Positions 11,841 through 21,626 of a stretch of 64,000 nucleotides of DNA are shown here, piece after piece. Both the position numbers and the translations under genes were made by a program. The DNA is from Isoetes taiwanensis. Lineage: Eukaryota; Streptophyta; Lycopodiopsida; Isoetales; Isoetaceae. The stretch is from contig JAJEKV010000049.1 of assembly GCA_021234155.1 (NCBI GenBank), positions 2,571,487-2,635,486 on the forward strand, written 5' to 3'. Every line of letters starts with the position of its first letter. Position 1 is the stretch's first letter. Below the pieces are notes generated by a model. That model saw only the letters and a program-made list of their open reading frames with translations, did no database searches and had not been told where the DNA came from.

Positions 11841-14057
11841 ATGATTTCTAGCAGATTGAGAAAACTATGGGGTTATTGTTTCCGCATAGAAATGTTGCTT
11901 TGGTGGACTTTGCTTGGCGTCATTGGGGGATCTGTCATCGGTGGCAGCCTCTACAATGCCAATCTTTCAGATCAAACTGTTGAATTGATAGGTACTTAAT
12001 CCTTTCCTATGCTATGTTTTGAGTAACTCAGAAGGGATGGGTTTCCGTTTTGAAAGTTATCTTGACTGATAGACCTGGACTTTAAAGTGCATCATTGGTA
12101 CTCTTAAAAACTTTTTGCAGGTTATATTGGCGAATTATTTATTCGTGCACTGCAAGAGCTGGTTCTACCACTGATAATTTTTGCTCTGATGACTGGAGTT
12201 TTCAGTGTGAGACATGCTAGTAGTGGGTAAGTTAAAATCTCAAAACTGAACGGATAGATGGTTTATATTGTATCTAGGAAATTTAAGTCTTATGCATATC
12301 CCATTGTCCTTTTTCTTTTCCTCCTTTCAATGAACAAACATTTTACACCTCCTTTATTCACTATTGTAGATGTGTACTGTTGCAGAGTTGGGAGCTTGAT
12401 CACATGGTCCCTATCATACTATATGTGCTCCATGCTTTTAGCAGTGTGTCTTGGATTGTCTCTGGTGTCTATCATCAGGCCTGGAGGTAGTGCACCATTT
12501 AAGTCCGATAATGCCTCTAGTTCTAGGTGTCAAACACAGAATTCGACACTTCTAAATCTGTAAGCAAAATCACACACTATTTTCTCTGGATAATGACCCC
12601 TGTTCATCCCTTCTTCTTTATACAAGCATCTAATTTCTTTTTTTAGCTGCATTTGTTAGGCCCACAATTGCTGAATCAACATCAGTTGTAGAGTCTTTCC
12701 TGGATATTGGGAGGAAACTTGTTCCAACAAACATAATTGCTGCAGCTTCAGAGCCTAATTATCTTGGAGTGATTTCATTCTGTATCATATTTGCACTTGC
12801 TATTAATTCACTAGGTATTTGAAATCTTTTGACATATTTTGTGTCTTTCGATATTGTAAATACCAGAATTTTAGCTTTACATGTTTCCCTTTTGTCAATG
12901 TAGGGGAACGAGCACATCCATTTATTCATTTAGTAGAGCTGTGTAATGCAGTTTTGCTTAAAATTGTAAGGGGCCATCTTTAGTGTTACTTCAGAATGGT
13001 AGATATGAAGTGCAGTAACAATTATACTTTGTGACAGATTTTTGCAGTTATTATTTTGGCTCCTGTTGGAGTTGCATCATTGACTGCAAGCACAATATTA
13101 AAAGCATGTGACATACAACATTTATTAAAATCACTTGGATTGTATATGGTAACTGTGCTGAGTGGTTTGCTGATTCATTCTTTTATCACATTACCAGTGG
13201 TAGTATTTGTATTAGCGCGGACAAACATCTTTAAGGCATTGAGGTAAGATGTGCAAATGCCTGCTCTTCCAAAGCCCCTGTCCAATTTCTCGAAAAATTG
13301 CATGACCTTTCTCATCATGCAGGAATTTTCTCCCAGCGTTGATTATGGGTTTGGGCACGGCCTCTAGTGCTGCTACAATGCCAGTTACAATGCAATGTGC
13401 AGAGACTCAGGGATGTGATCAGAGCATTGTGCGCTTTATAATTCCCTTGGGAACAAATATCAACCGTGATGGCACAGCCTTATATGAAGCAATGTCTGTC
13501 TTATATATATGTCAGGTATAACATGCATGCCTAATTGTATTCTTTAAAGATTCTTTGCCTTCAAAATTGTTGGGCATGCAGGCACATGGTCTCAGTCTTC
13601 CCATCAGCAAACTATTTGTTCTAGCAATTATAGCAACCTTGGCAGCAATTGGATCTGCACCAATACCAAATGCTGGGCTGGTCACAATGGTCACGGCAAT
13701 GCAGGTAGAATTGCACCTTCATGTATTGCGGATTCCAGAGAAATTCATTTATTTTGTCTACAGGCAATTGGCTACCCACAATTCATTGGAGATGTATCAA
13801 TTCTGTACGCTCTGGATTGGTTACTGGGAGCTGTGCGGACGTCAGTCAACATTTGGGGTGACTCTTGTGCATGCATGGTAGTTGATGCATGGGCTAAATC
13901 CTTGGGTAGCAGAAACGTTCTTCCAGTCTCTGTAAGTGTTCCAGCATCATTAGAAGCTCCCTGTACTCAGCTTGATAGGAGGATATAATTTTTTCTTTCT
14001 TTAATGCAGGAAATAGATATTCAACTGCTTATGGACGATCCTTCAATAGAAGACTAA
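11841..14057 (+). CDS. SLC1/DAACS-family (EAAT-type) transporter, ten exons
   Basis: A predicted secondary-active membrane carrier of the glutamate/aspartate/dicarboxylate symporter family. I join exons 11841-11991, 12121-12226, 12386-12486, 12647-12814, 12904-12965, 13038-13243, 13323-13515, 13582-13704, 13764-13931 and 14010-14057. All nine introns are GT-AG and the sum is 1326 nt (441 aa plus stop), a normal family length. Visible landmarks are TM1 starting in exon 1, ELFIRALQELVLPLIIFALM (TM2), RPG after TM3, the HP1 tip GTASSAATMP (276-285), NRDGT (312-316, family NMDGT), HP2 AIGSAPIPNAGLVTM (351-365) and TM8 DWLLGAVRTSVNIWGD (388-403). In GltPh numbering R397, T398, N401 and D405 are kept, but M311 is Arg (R313) and D394, which holds the substrate amino group, is Gly (G392). 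The fold looks intact; the substrate may be a non-amino dicarboxylate or something else. The start is the first ATG upstream of TM1. Reading exon 3 on past 12486 would reach a stop, and the 12486 donor gives the correct phase. Confidence 0.92.
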
Positions 14058-14700
14058 GGACTATCAGACGATGATAATGTCATTAAGATTCTGGATTATA
14101 AAGGGAATAGCAATCACGCATTCTTCTACTACGTTCTTTAAAAATCCTAAGCTGGCTGTAAAAGATATAGATGCCAAAATATTGTTGTATCATAGTTATT
14201 ATTGAATACATTCTTTTCGATCACATTATGGCAGCAATTAATCTATATTCACAAGCAAATTTCCTTTCTGAACTTAGTGCGGCCCGATTTTTAATATTCA
14301 GCTCTTTCAACAATACCTAGTAGAATAGCTTTTAATTCAATCTTAGCTTGCATCGATGAAGGCATTTTTAGGAAGGTCTGAACCATCGTACAATGGGAAG
14401 TGATGAAACCTAAATTCCAGCAGCCTTTTATGGCGCGCATTCTGGAATAGAAGAAATCTCGCTAGCTGCTTTAGCCAATTCCTCAAAACCAAGATTGCTC
14501 TGTAGTTTCAGTGTTCTTTTGAATCAAAGCTTCTACTTTTCATGGTATTAGATCAGGCATGATCCAGGGCCCATCACAACTAAGGCAAGATTGTGGTTTA
14601 AGCATCAATCATGAGGATTGAACCTCCAAGCAACAACAATGCATACTATTGGTTTATCAAGGTACAAACCAAACTATGTAAGTAAGAGACTATAGGGAGT
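14058..14700. other. 3' flank of the SLC1-type gene
   Basis: Presumed 3' UTR and terminator region, AT-rich, with no other gene seen. Transcript end and polyadenylation site cannot be fixed from sequence alone. Confidence 0.4.
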
Positions 14701-15240
14701 GATTTCAAGTGTTGAACCCAAGCCCAAACAAAAGGGGCAAACATCATCCAAAGTGCAGGTCAAGAAATCAAAGAAGAACCTGTTGCAGAAGATCCCGCAA
14801 AGGCAGAAATCGAGAGACAAAAGCTTGACCAGATGGCTGGAAAAGAACCCTCATGCCTCAAAACACTGAAGCAAATTTAACTATGGAAGCAGGGAATCAG
14901 TTGGAAATATCTAACAAGAGGAGGTATTTTTCAATTCACACAAACCTTTAGAACACTGTATTCAACATCAAGATTAAAGGCTGTGATTCCATTGAAAAAT
15001 ACATGGGAATCATTGGCCAAGCTGCCAAAGAATGATAAGCCATGAAAAAGGGCCTCGATGATGATGTAATAGTCGGGGCAGTGCTGCTTGGCCTGCCTTC
15101 TAGTTACAATGTGACGCTCCCTAAATGTATACGCCGATTCCATCGTATAAATATTTGAAATCCCCCTTTTTGGTGACTCATTCACTTAAAAAGGCCCTCC
15201 ATCTAGCACAGACCACCTGGAATGGACAAGTGTTCGAGTA
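14701..15240 (+). pseudogene. Retrotransposon gag-like fragment
   Basis: An uninterrupted 54-codon frame, from just after a stop at 14711-14713 to a stop at about 14880, is charged and helix-prone (for example EIERQKLDQMAGKEP). Further on, about 15050-15125, the plus strand encodes DDDVIVGAVLLGLPSSYN, which resembles the 'LLxxLPxSY' stretch of Ty1/Copia gag (UBN2-type). Stops and frame changes separate the two. The first 89 bases recur almost exactly at 34494-34582, which supports a dispersed mobile sequence. Confidence 0.5.
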
Positions 15241-16079
15241 AAGGACATGGAGATGTCATTAGCCTAATCCTTCTCTAGGACATCCTTTATGGTAGAAGTG
15301 CATCTACATGTGAGCACACATCAACAATATACATATAATAATATACCACCACAAATGTGGATAGCTTCATTTATCTGTTTTTGTTTTGATGACAAATAAA
15401 TGGCATACATTCATCAAGATTAAAGTTAATAAGCAGGTGTCTGATCAAGATTCATGTCATATTGATTGATTTATTTATTTATTCATTTATTTTTTGTCAA
15501 ACAGTATTAGAGCGGATCATTGTATTAAATGATTCATTAAACAAAATACCTCATGAGCAATACAATATTTTAGAATAATGAGCTTTGGGAGAAGGCATGT
15601 GCATGTCAGGCTTCAATACCGAGCTCACTGACAGTAAGGGCCTTCGGATAACAACAGACAGAGTCATGACAATGGCTTTGGCTAGCATAGAACATTACTC
15701 CATTCCATTTGCCGCTCTTGTGCACACTTTGCAGATAGGCTGAAATATGCTGTGATGTGATTGTAGCCTTCCAGAGTCGTAATCCTTTGGAACTACTCGA
15801 GGTTGCATCTTCCCAGTGCAATGAAGCAAGAATAGGACAAGTCCATTTGTGGAGCACAATGGCTCTGTGGGTGGCTAAAGGATTGTGATGATACACGTCT
15901 GTACCTGACTTTAACCTCTCGGCCCCACATAGTGTAGACCATATATAATGTGAGTGGACGATATAAGGTTTTTTTTGAGCCTAAGGCATACAAATACATA
16001 CGGTAAGGGTGTTTTTTTAGGGATATCTAGTGATGTATCTCATATAGGAAGGGGTTTTCTAGACCTTAGATAAGGCGTA
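15241..16079. other. Spacer, no gene recognised
   Basis: Mixed-composition sequence. The overlapping minus frames at 15606-15999 have no known motif, and nothing is supported beyond probable old transposon DNA. Confidence 0.4.
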
Positions 16080-16690
16080 TACGAAAGGGTTTATCAAAGA
16101 ATGATCCAATTTTTCCTTGCCAATGCATGGCCCAATCTTTAACTTTCTCAAGTTTTATAAGGTCTGTTAGAGGTGCCGCTAACTTTATGAAATCTTTGGC
16201 AAATTTTCTGTAATAGCCTACCAAACGTAGGAATCTTTTTACCTCAGAGCATTCTTAGAGGCTGCGCATTGATATTAATCTTGGCTGGATTAGCCGATAT
16301 GCCCTTTGTTGAGACAATATGCCCTAGATATTCAACTTCCATTAGGATGGCAGTTCTTTTATTTAATTGTAAAAAAGATCGTGGAACTCCCTGACTAGGT
16401 TGTCAATAGCTTTTGGTAACTTACTAACAACCTCTTCTTGCTTGGACAAAGGTTCAATAGTTGCCACTTTTATAATATAACTAACCTTATTCTTTTATAT
16501 GGCTCTATCCAACTGCTTCAAGGAAACACAATGCATTGTTGGATTAACTTGGTTACCTACAATCATTATGCTTGTACCATTGGGTGCGATAAAAATAATC
16601 TCTTGCTTATGGTTGTCCATGTTGGCTTTTGCAGATGCCAAAAGTTCCATACCGACGATCAGCTACTGTATTGAAGGCACAAAGGCATCA
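16080..16690 (-). pseudogene. Ty3/Gypsy pol fragment (protease and RT/RNase H linker)
   Basis: On the minus strand, about 16690-16490 translates to a retropepsin-type stretch containing IGMELLASAKANMD and HKQEIIFIAPNG. About 16345-16130 gives EVEYLGHIVSTKGISANPAK and, after a frameshift, VGYYRKFAKDFIKLAAPLTD, the classical end of Ty3/Gypsy reverse transcriptase running into the RNase H linker. The catalytic YXDD half of RT is missing between them and the frames are broken, so this is an internally deleted relic. No LTRs can be paired with it. Confidence 0.8.
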
Positions 16691-16699
16691 CATAATATA

Positions 16700-17097
16700 T
16701 TTTTGCTTTTGTTATAGTTCAATAATTGTTAAGTATATCAAGCAATTGCACAAACGTGTCTGATGTTGCCATGCAATGTGCTTATATAAACAATAATGTA
16801 AGACATCATGTGGAGTTGGTACTCTGCATGGCTTGTACAGGTTTCATATCAAAGCGTGTGTCTCAATGTAGTTTCTCAGGAGGTACTGGATCTGCGAGCC
16901 CACCTTTGCCCCCGCCTGGCTGCTTGTTGATCAGGCACTATGGGTACGGTTCATGAGTATATATATTTGCGTGTTTTTGCATTTCGTATATTGGAACAGT
17001 TTGTCAGCAGGCCGATTGCTGCCACGGTTTTCCTCGAAAACCCTTCGGGGCTGGGGTTTTTTAATCCAGTTAGTAATCCGCTTGCTGCGCTTTTGTA
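16700..17097. other. Spacer between retroelement remnants
   Basis: No supported gene. The overlapping short frames at 16931-17176 on both strands are uninformative. Confidence 0.4.
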
Positions 17098-18040
17098 TTG
17101 GGTCCCATAGACCGATTGGTCTCCGTGGACGATAAAAATACCTTCTTTCCATGTACATGATTTCAAAAAATCTCATAATCTTTTTATATTATGTTTATTA
17201 TCGCCCTCGAGCATTTTTTGAAAAACAAAATGTGAAAAATAAGAGATTTCTTCTTAAGTTCAATCAAACTAAGAACATCTGATATGGAGGCAATTCCACA
17301 AGTTCCAAGATTGTTTTTGGTACCTACCCTCGAGTTCTACCATACATGATGTATGATGTGTATAAGTTCCAATCACATGACCTTATTGATGTGTGTTGTG
17401 GGCATAAGTTAGCACATCTGTTAATAAGAAAGAGAAATTTATCGTTACTTGAGCTTGGTGGTCCTCTAAGGTGGTTCTTTTGCTTGTGTAATATCAATTT
17501 CCATGTGTACCGAAAGGTAGTGAGTATAAATATTAGCACACAAACTTTGTAATATGCTTTGTTAAATTGGTTCATAGAATTAAGTGAGGGGAAAAATTCT
17601 TCAAGTGAAGTAAACCAGCATTTAAGAACTTCATTGCAAATGCTAGAAAAATATTAAGTTGGCATAAACAAATATCTTTATTTATCATAAACAAATATCT
17701 TTATTTATCACAAACAAATATCAAATTGCATTGGTCTAAGGACCAAGGCATGTTGCACTATCTACACAAAAATATGTCTAAGCATATGCGAGAAAGGCAT
17801 ACCTCTATTCTTAGAGATTCATTCTAGGCCACATAGTCTCTTACTAGCAGTGGTGCAAACAACCTGCACCATGGGCAAAAAGCATGTATCATGCATGTAG
17901 ACAATACACAAATTTTTTCTCACAACAAACGTTTAATGGCATTGCAAACATTTAATGGCATTGATTATGTAAGGAAGGAAGGAAGGAAGGAAAAATTTTT
18001 AACGTCCACGGAACCCAATCGGGTTATGGGACCAAGTACA
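17098..18040. repeat. Inverted pair of 'CGTGGACG' element ends bracketing about 0.85 kb
   Basis: At 17098-17148 the sequence reads TTGGGTCCCATAGACCGATT followed by GGTCTCCGTGGACGATAAAA. At 17993-18040 the reverse complement appears: TTTTTAACGTCCACGGAACC, then CAATCGGGTTATGGGACC. The pair is therefore inverted and could be the ends of one non-autonomous element, or two truncated LTRs in opposite orientation. A (GGAA)n run lies just outside the right copy (17971-17990). Short direct duplications sit inside at about 17664-17725 (27-bp unit, AACAAATATCTTTATTTATC). Confidence 0.55.
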
Positions 18041-18620
18041 TAAGGGACCGAAGTCCTGGACCGAAGTCCAAACAAGAACATGGGCCGAAGCCCTTAAACC
18101 AAAGCACAACGTGAGCTAGAACACAACCATCCTGACCCGGATTAAAAACCACCTGGGAAAAAACCGTTGCCAGGATGACTATGGCTGCTCACCGATCCAA
18201 AAATCCATGCTGTTGCACAAGCAACAAGCATACCTTCATACCTCCAGCAGACAAGGCTTCACCAAGCAGCTCCGAACCGTAACCTCTTCACTGGCGGGTC
18301 TTTGGAAAGCGAGGCGCCCCTAACGCATGTCGCCCAGACGCCCGAGGGGAAGGCTTCGAAGAAAAACCTTCGGGGAAGTAAGCCCATCGGAGGTGCCTCC
18401 TCACCTATCCTCCAGCCCTGCGCCAAGGCGCCAGCACCCCCAGGTATGCGCGCAGGCGGACATCCACTCAGGCACACACAAGGTCGCCATCCTTCTTCGC
18501 CCATTTGCTCCAACGCCATCCGAATCAACGCATCGCTTTCGGGCAGGGCCTCGAGCGGCGCCTCAGCAGCGCCAGCGCTAAGCGCGCCCGAAGCGAAGGG
18601 GAAGGACGTGCAACAACGTA
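18041..18620. other. GC-rich block, no gene recognised
   Basis: A sharply GC-richer insert with overlapping open frames on both strands (18259-18649), probably because GC-rich DNA lacks stops. It starts with the shared element end and repeats GGACCGAAGTCC at about 18045-18070. It resembles the body of an unidentified transposable element. Confidence 0.4.
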
Positions 18621-19430
18621 TTTATAAAAAGCCAACATACAAATTTTGAGAATGGTTAATGTGCAAACTTAACCAGAATAAAAGCATTAATTTACATAGC
18701 TTCCACTTGCATGCTATTCAAATAATCGTGTATGGTATTAAGGGGTCAATTATTTTCTAAAGTCCATGAGTGGCATGCTATCCGGAAGCATGAGGGGTGC
18801 TCTGCTCGATGAAGCTATGGTGCTTGATCCTAAACCTAAACGAAATGACGATTGAAGAGAGCATGCCATGTATATGGCATCAGATGCTGCTGGAGTTTCC
18901 CGAGGAGGACTTGGTTGCGGAATCCTCTGCCATTTCAAAAGCTCAGAACCACAAATGGGTTCTACCTAAATGCTCGGCGTCCCAAAATTCCTCCAACCAG
19001 TTTTCCTCCAGAGTTTCAAGTTGCAGATCAAATCGATTGCCAAGATCTTTAAACAGCTCGGATTTGAGTTGGGTCTAACCTACTGCAGGCAAGCTGGTTC
19101 TTGCTGAAGAGAAGAGCTAAAATTGATTTAAAACATGGATCGTCTTCTCCACATCTTTATTCAAATCTGCTTCAAAATGCTGATTGAAGAGGAACCTCAA
19201 AATCCAAAATCCGTTTGCTTGCTGCCGCTTTCTTGCTGGTTCTGCCTTTCCTAAAAACCCTAAACCTATCCCTGATCAAACCGGCATGCGTTACTGCAGC
19301 TTCGATCATCGTAAACCGCAGTTTTGTGAAATTCCTGGAATATTCTATGTGTTTACTTTAGGTATTTTTAGGTTTATGGGTGTCTGGTGGCGCCGCTTAC
19401 AGGCCGCCACAGCTCAAAGACCTATTTTCC
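18621..19430. other. Spacer, no gene recognised
   Basis: Open frames at 18797-19078 and 19184-19465 have no recognised domains and skewed composition. They may be part of the same unknown element as the CATTCGGC repeats. Confidence 0.35.
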
Positions 19431-19434
19431 CATT

Positions 19435-20060
19435 TCATTTGAGTGGCCGCAGGCGGTCTGTATGAGGCATTCGGCCGGATCATTCGTGCGGTCTGCGAGG
19501 CACGGCGGTCGCGATCGGGGCATTCGGCCGCGGATCATTCCGGCCGGCCAGATCATTGGCAGATCCCCTGTTCAACAGCATTCGGCATTTTATTGACAGA
19601 ATCCATGGAGCTAGAAATCCCGTTTAAAATGCGGCTAAAAAGACTGGCAAAATCCGTATTCAAGGAAGCCAACTCCAATCTCTGGCATTCGCGAACAAGA
19701 AAGAGTCCCTTCTCTAAAATAGAGCAAAGATCCCTGATTTGGGAAGGGGGATGAGCAATTTCATCGGCAAAAAAGGATCTAAGCACAGAAATCCAATCCT
19801 CCACCGAGCTACACCTTGAAGCAAGAATCTCGCATTGAAAAAGATTAATAGTGGCCTCGGGCGTCCTGGATCTTTTTTAGCAATCTTGAAGCCTCTGCAA
19901 AGGCAAAGGCGCCTGAAAGCCGAGAAATATCTGCAATTCTCGCCAAGCTTAGCGCATTCCGCAGATCATTCGGCAGGGCATTCAAGAGCAGGGCATTCGG
20001 CAGATCGTTCGGCATTCAAGAGCAGGGCATTCGCAGACCATTCGGCCTTGTTTCAAGCCA
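19435..20060. repeat. Degenerate CATTCGGC/GATCATTCGGC repeats
   Basis: Short variants of GCATTCGGC(C), GATCATTC and AAGAGCAGGGCATTCGGCAG recur in two clusters, about 19465-19585 and 19955-20050, with about 370 bp of other sequence between them. Translated, the second cluster gives an HSAD/GHSA pattern in the plus frame at 19835-20149, which is a product of the repeat. It sits directly in front of the ABCG exon fragment. Confidence 0.6.
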
Positions 20061-20089
20061 TTGTTTCATGCCTCAAGATTTGTCCAGCA

Positions 20090-20290
20090 AATCCCCTGTT
20101 CGCGTTTGCAGCGGCGTATCAGAAGGCGAAAGAAGAAGGATTTCCATAGGAGTGCATGTTATACATGATCCGGCCGTTTTGCTTCTGGATGAGCCCACAT
20201 CAGGCCTGGATTCCACACTCAAAATCGCAAACAAGGTGCTGCGAGGGGTTGCCTTCTGGTGGCCTGAAGATATGTTTTCATGGTTTTTTG
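20090..20290 (+). pseudogene. ABCG-type ABC transporter exon fragment
   Basis: The plus frame encodes [14 protein letters not shown], the ABC signature (C-loop, LSGGE-like), then [18 protein letters not shown], the Walker B and D-loop of the nucleotide-binding domain. The wording is characteristic of half-size ABCG (WBC) exporters. A plausible 3' splice site (TTTGCAG, about 20105-20111) precedes GVSEG, as if one exon had been captured with its intron edge. After STLKIANK the sequence stops resembling the family. Walker A, the Q-loop and all membrane segments are absent from the surroundings, so this cannot be a working transporter. Capture by a transposon is the likely origin (inference). Confidence 0.8.
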
Positions 20291-20559
20291 TAGAGAGTAG
20301 GTTAGGTTTCATCATTCCATGGTTTACTTGTTTTGTGTTGTAAAACTTAGTAGGTGTACTTTGCATTGGTTGTATGGTTGCAACATTTAAGGCCAAATCC
20401 AAGGCCAAATCATGCGGTGCCATTTGCAACCACAGATTCAACTAGCAAAAGGTTAGGTTCAACCTTCTATGACTAGCATTCAGATATAAACAATGAAAAG
20501 AAATCACCGCATTGTGGCAGCTACTCATACCATACTCTCCTTGTTCTAGAAGATTTGGA

Positions 20560-20880
20560 GCATACTCACCTCAATCATCCTTCATTGAGTTTCTAAAACA
20601 TATATGCAATATAGTCTATTCTATTCTGCATTGGGGGACACCTCAAACATCCTTCATTGAGTTTCTAAAACATATATGCAATATAGTCTATTCTATTATA
20701 TTCTATTCTATTCTGCATTGGGGACGTTTGTAGTTTAAGATATGTGTTCCACCAAAGAGTCCAATGGTTCCAATAGGTGGAGGAGGTGGGGTGGTTGTTG
20801 TTTGTAGTTTAAGATACGTGTTCCACCAAAGAGTCCAATGGTTCCAATAGGTGGAGAAGGTGGGGTGGTTGTTGTTTGTG
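20560..20880. repeat. Two adjacent tandem duplications (about 73 and 75 bp)
   Basis: A unit with CATCCTTCATTGAGTTTCTA and ATGCAATATAGTCTATTCTA repeats at about 20575-20640 and 20648-20725. Next to it, a 75-bp unit with GTTCCACCAAAGAGTCCAAT and a GGTGGAG(A/G)AGGTGGGGTGG tail repeats at about 20727-20801 and 20802-20875. The two copies of each are nearly identical, so the duplications are young or homogenised. Confidence 0.85.
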
Positions 20881-21626
20881 TATGTTTTAACTGGTTCTCC
20901 ACATTATAGTGAAATATTTCATGAGGATGGATAAAAATGTAGAAAATATCAAACATGTACATTTAGGCTAAGTTCATGGAAGTTACTTCTACAATATTGA
21001 ATAAATACATTTAGAAGTTTGGTGGAAAATCTTAAAAGGAATATAGCAAAAGGCCAACCTAGGAAATTATCACATGTCAGAAAGACAGGTAGTACTACAA
21101 GCAATGATGAGATTATGGCCTTTCAATAAGATATAATGACATGAAATTATCAGAACCAAGCGCGAAAAGTATGAACACATGCCTAAGGAAAAGAAGAGAG
21201 GTTGGGACCATCAATTTTCATCTATGCAATGCGTGAATTGGCTGTGCTACACTATATGCCAAAACAGACACATGATAAAACAAACAAATTCAAGCTTCAG
21301 TTCATGTATTCGTGCTCAAATATACATAAGCAAGCAAAACCTAGAAGATTAAGCTGCCATACCATCATACCCTCGAGTGTGAAAACATGTGATAACCAGT
21401 TTTCAAATGTTTATAGAAATAGACATGAATGGAACAAGAAGATGGACTTCTTGGACAAAAATACCACCTCTGGATTGGTACGAGAGCCACAGTCAAGGCT
21501 GTAGCTTTCTAACATTTGCCCAAGTTATGCAATTTTAACAGTTTCCAGAATTTGCATCGTCATTCAATCTACTTGAATAATTCATCTTCTCTTTCCTAAT
21601 GCCAGCATGTCGGAGGTTTCAGACTG
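20881..21626. other. Spacer, nothing recognised
   Basis: AT-rich sequence. The plus frame at 21202-21504 has no known motif. Confidence 0.4.

Noticed and set aside
12487..12563. Extending SLC1 exon 3 to a downstream donor (GTAAGC, about 12560)
   Set aside because: That donor puts exon 4 out of frame with a stop; the donor at 12487 keeps frame and matches the family.
18259..18649. Overlapping GC-rich frames on both strands as a gene
   Set aside because: Low-stop GC-rich sequence with no motif and competing frames on both strands.
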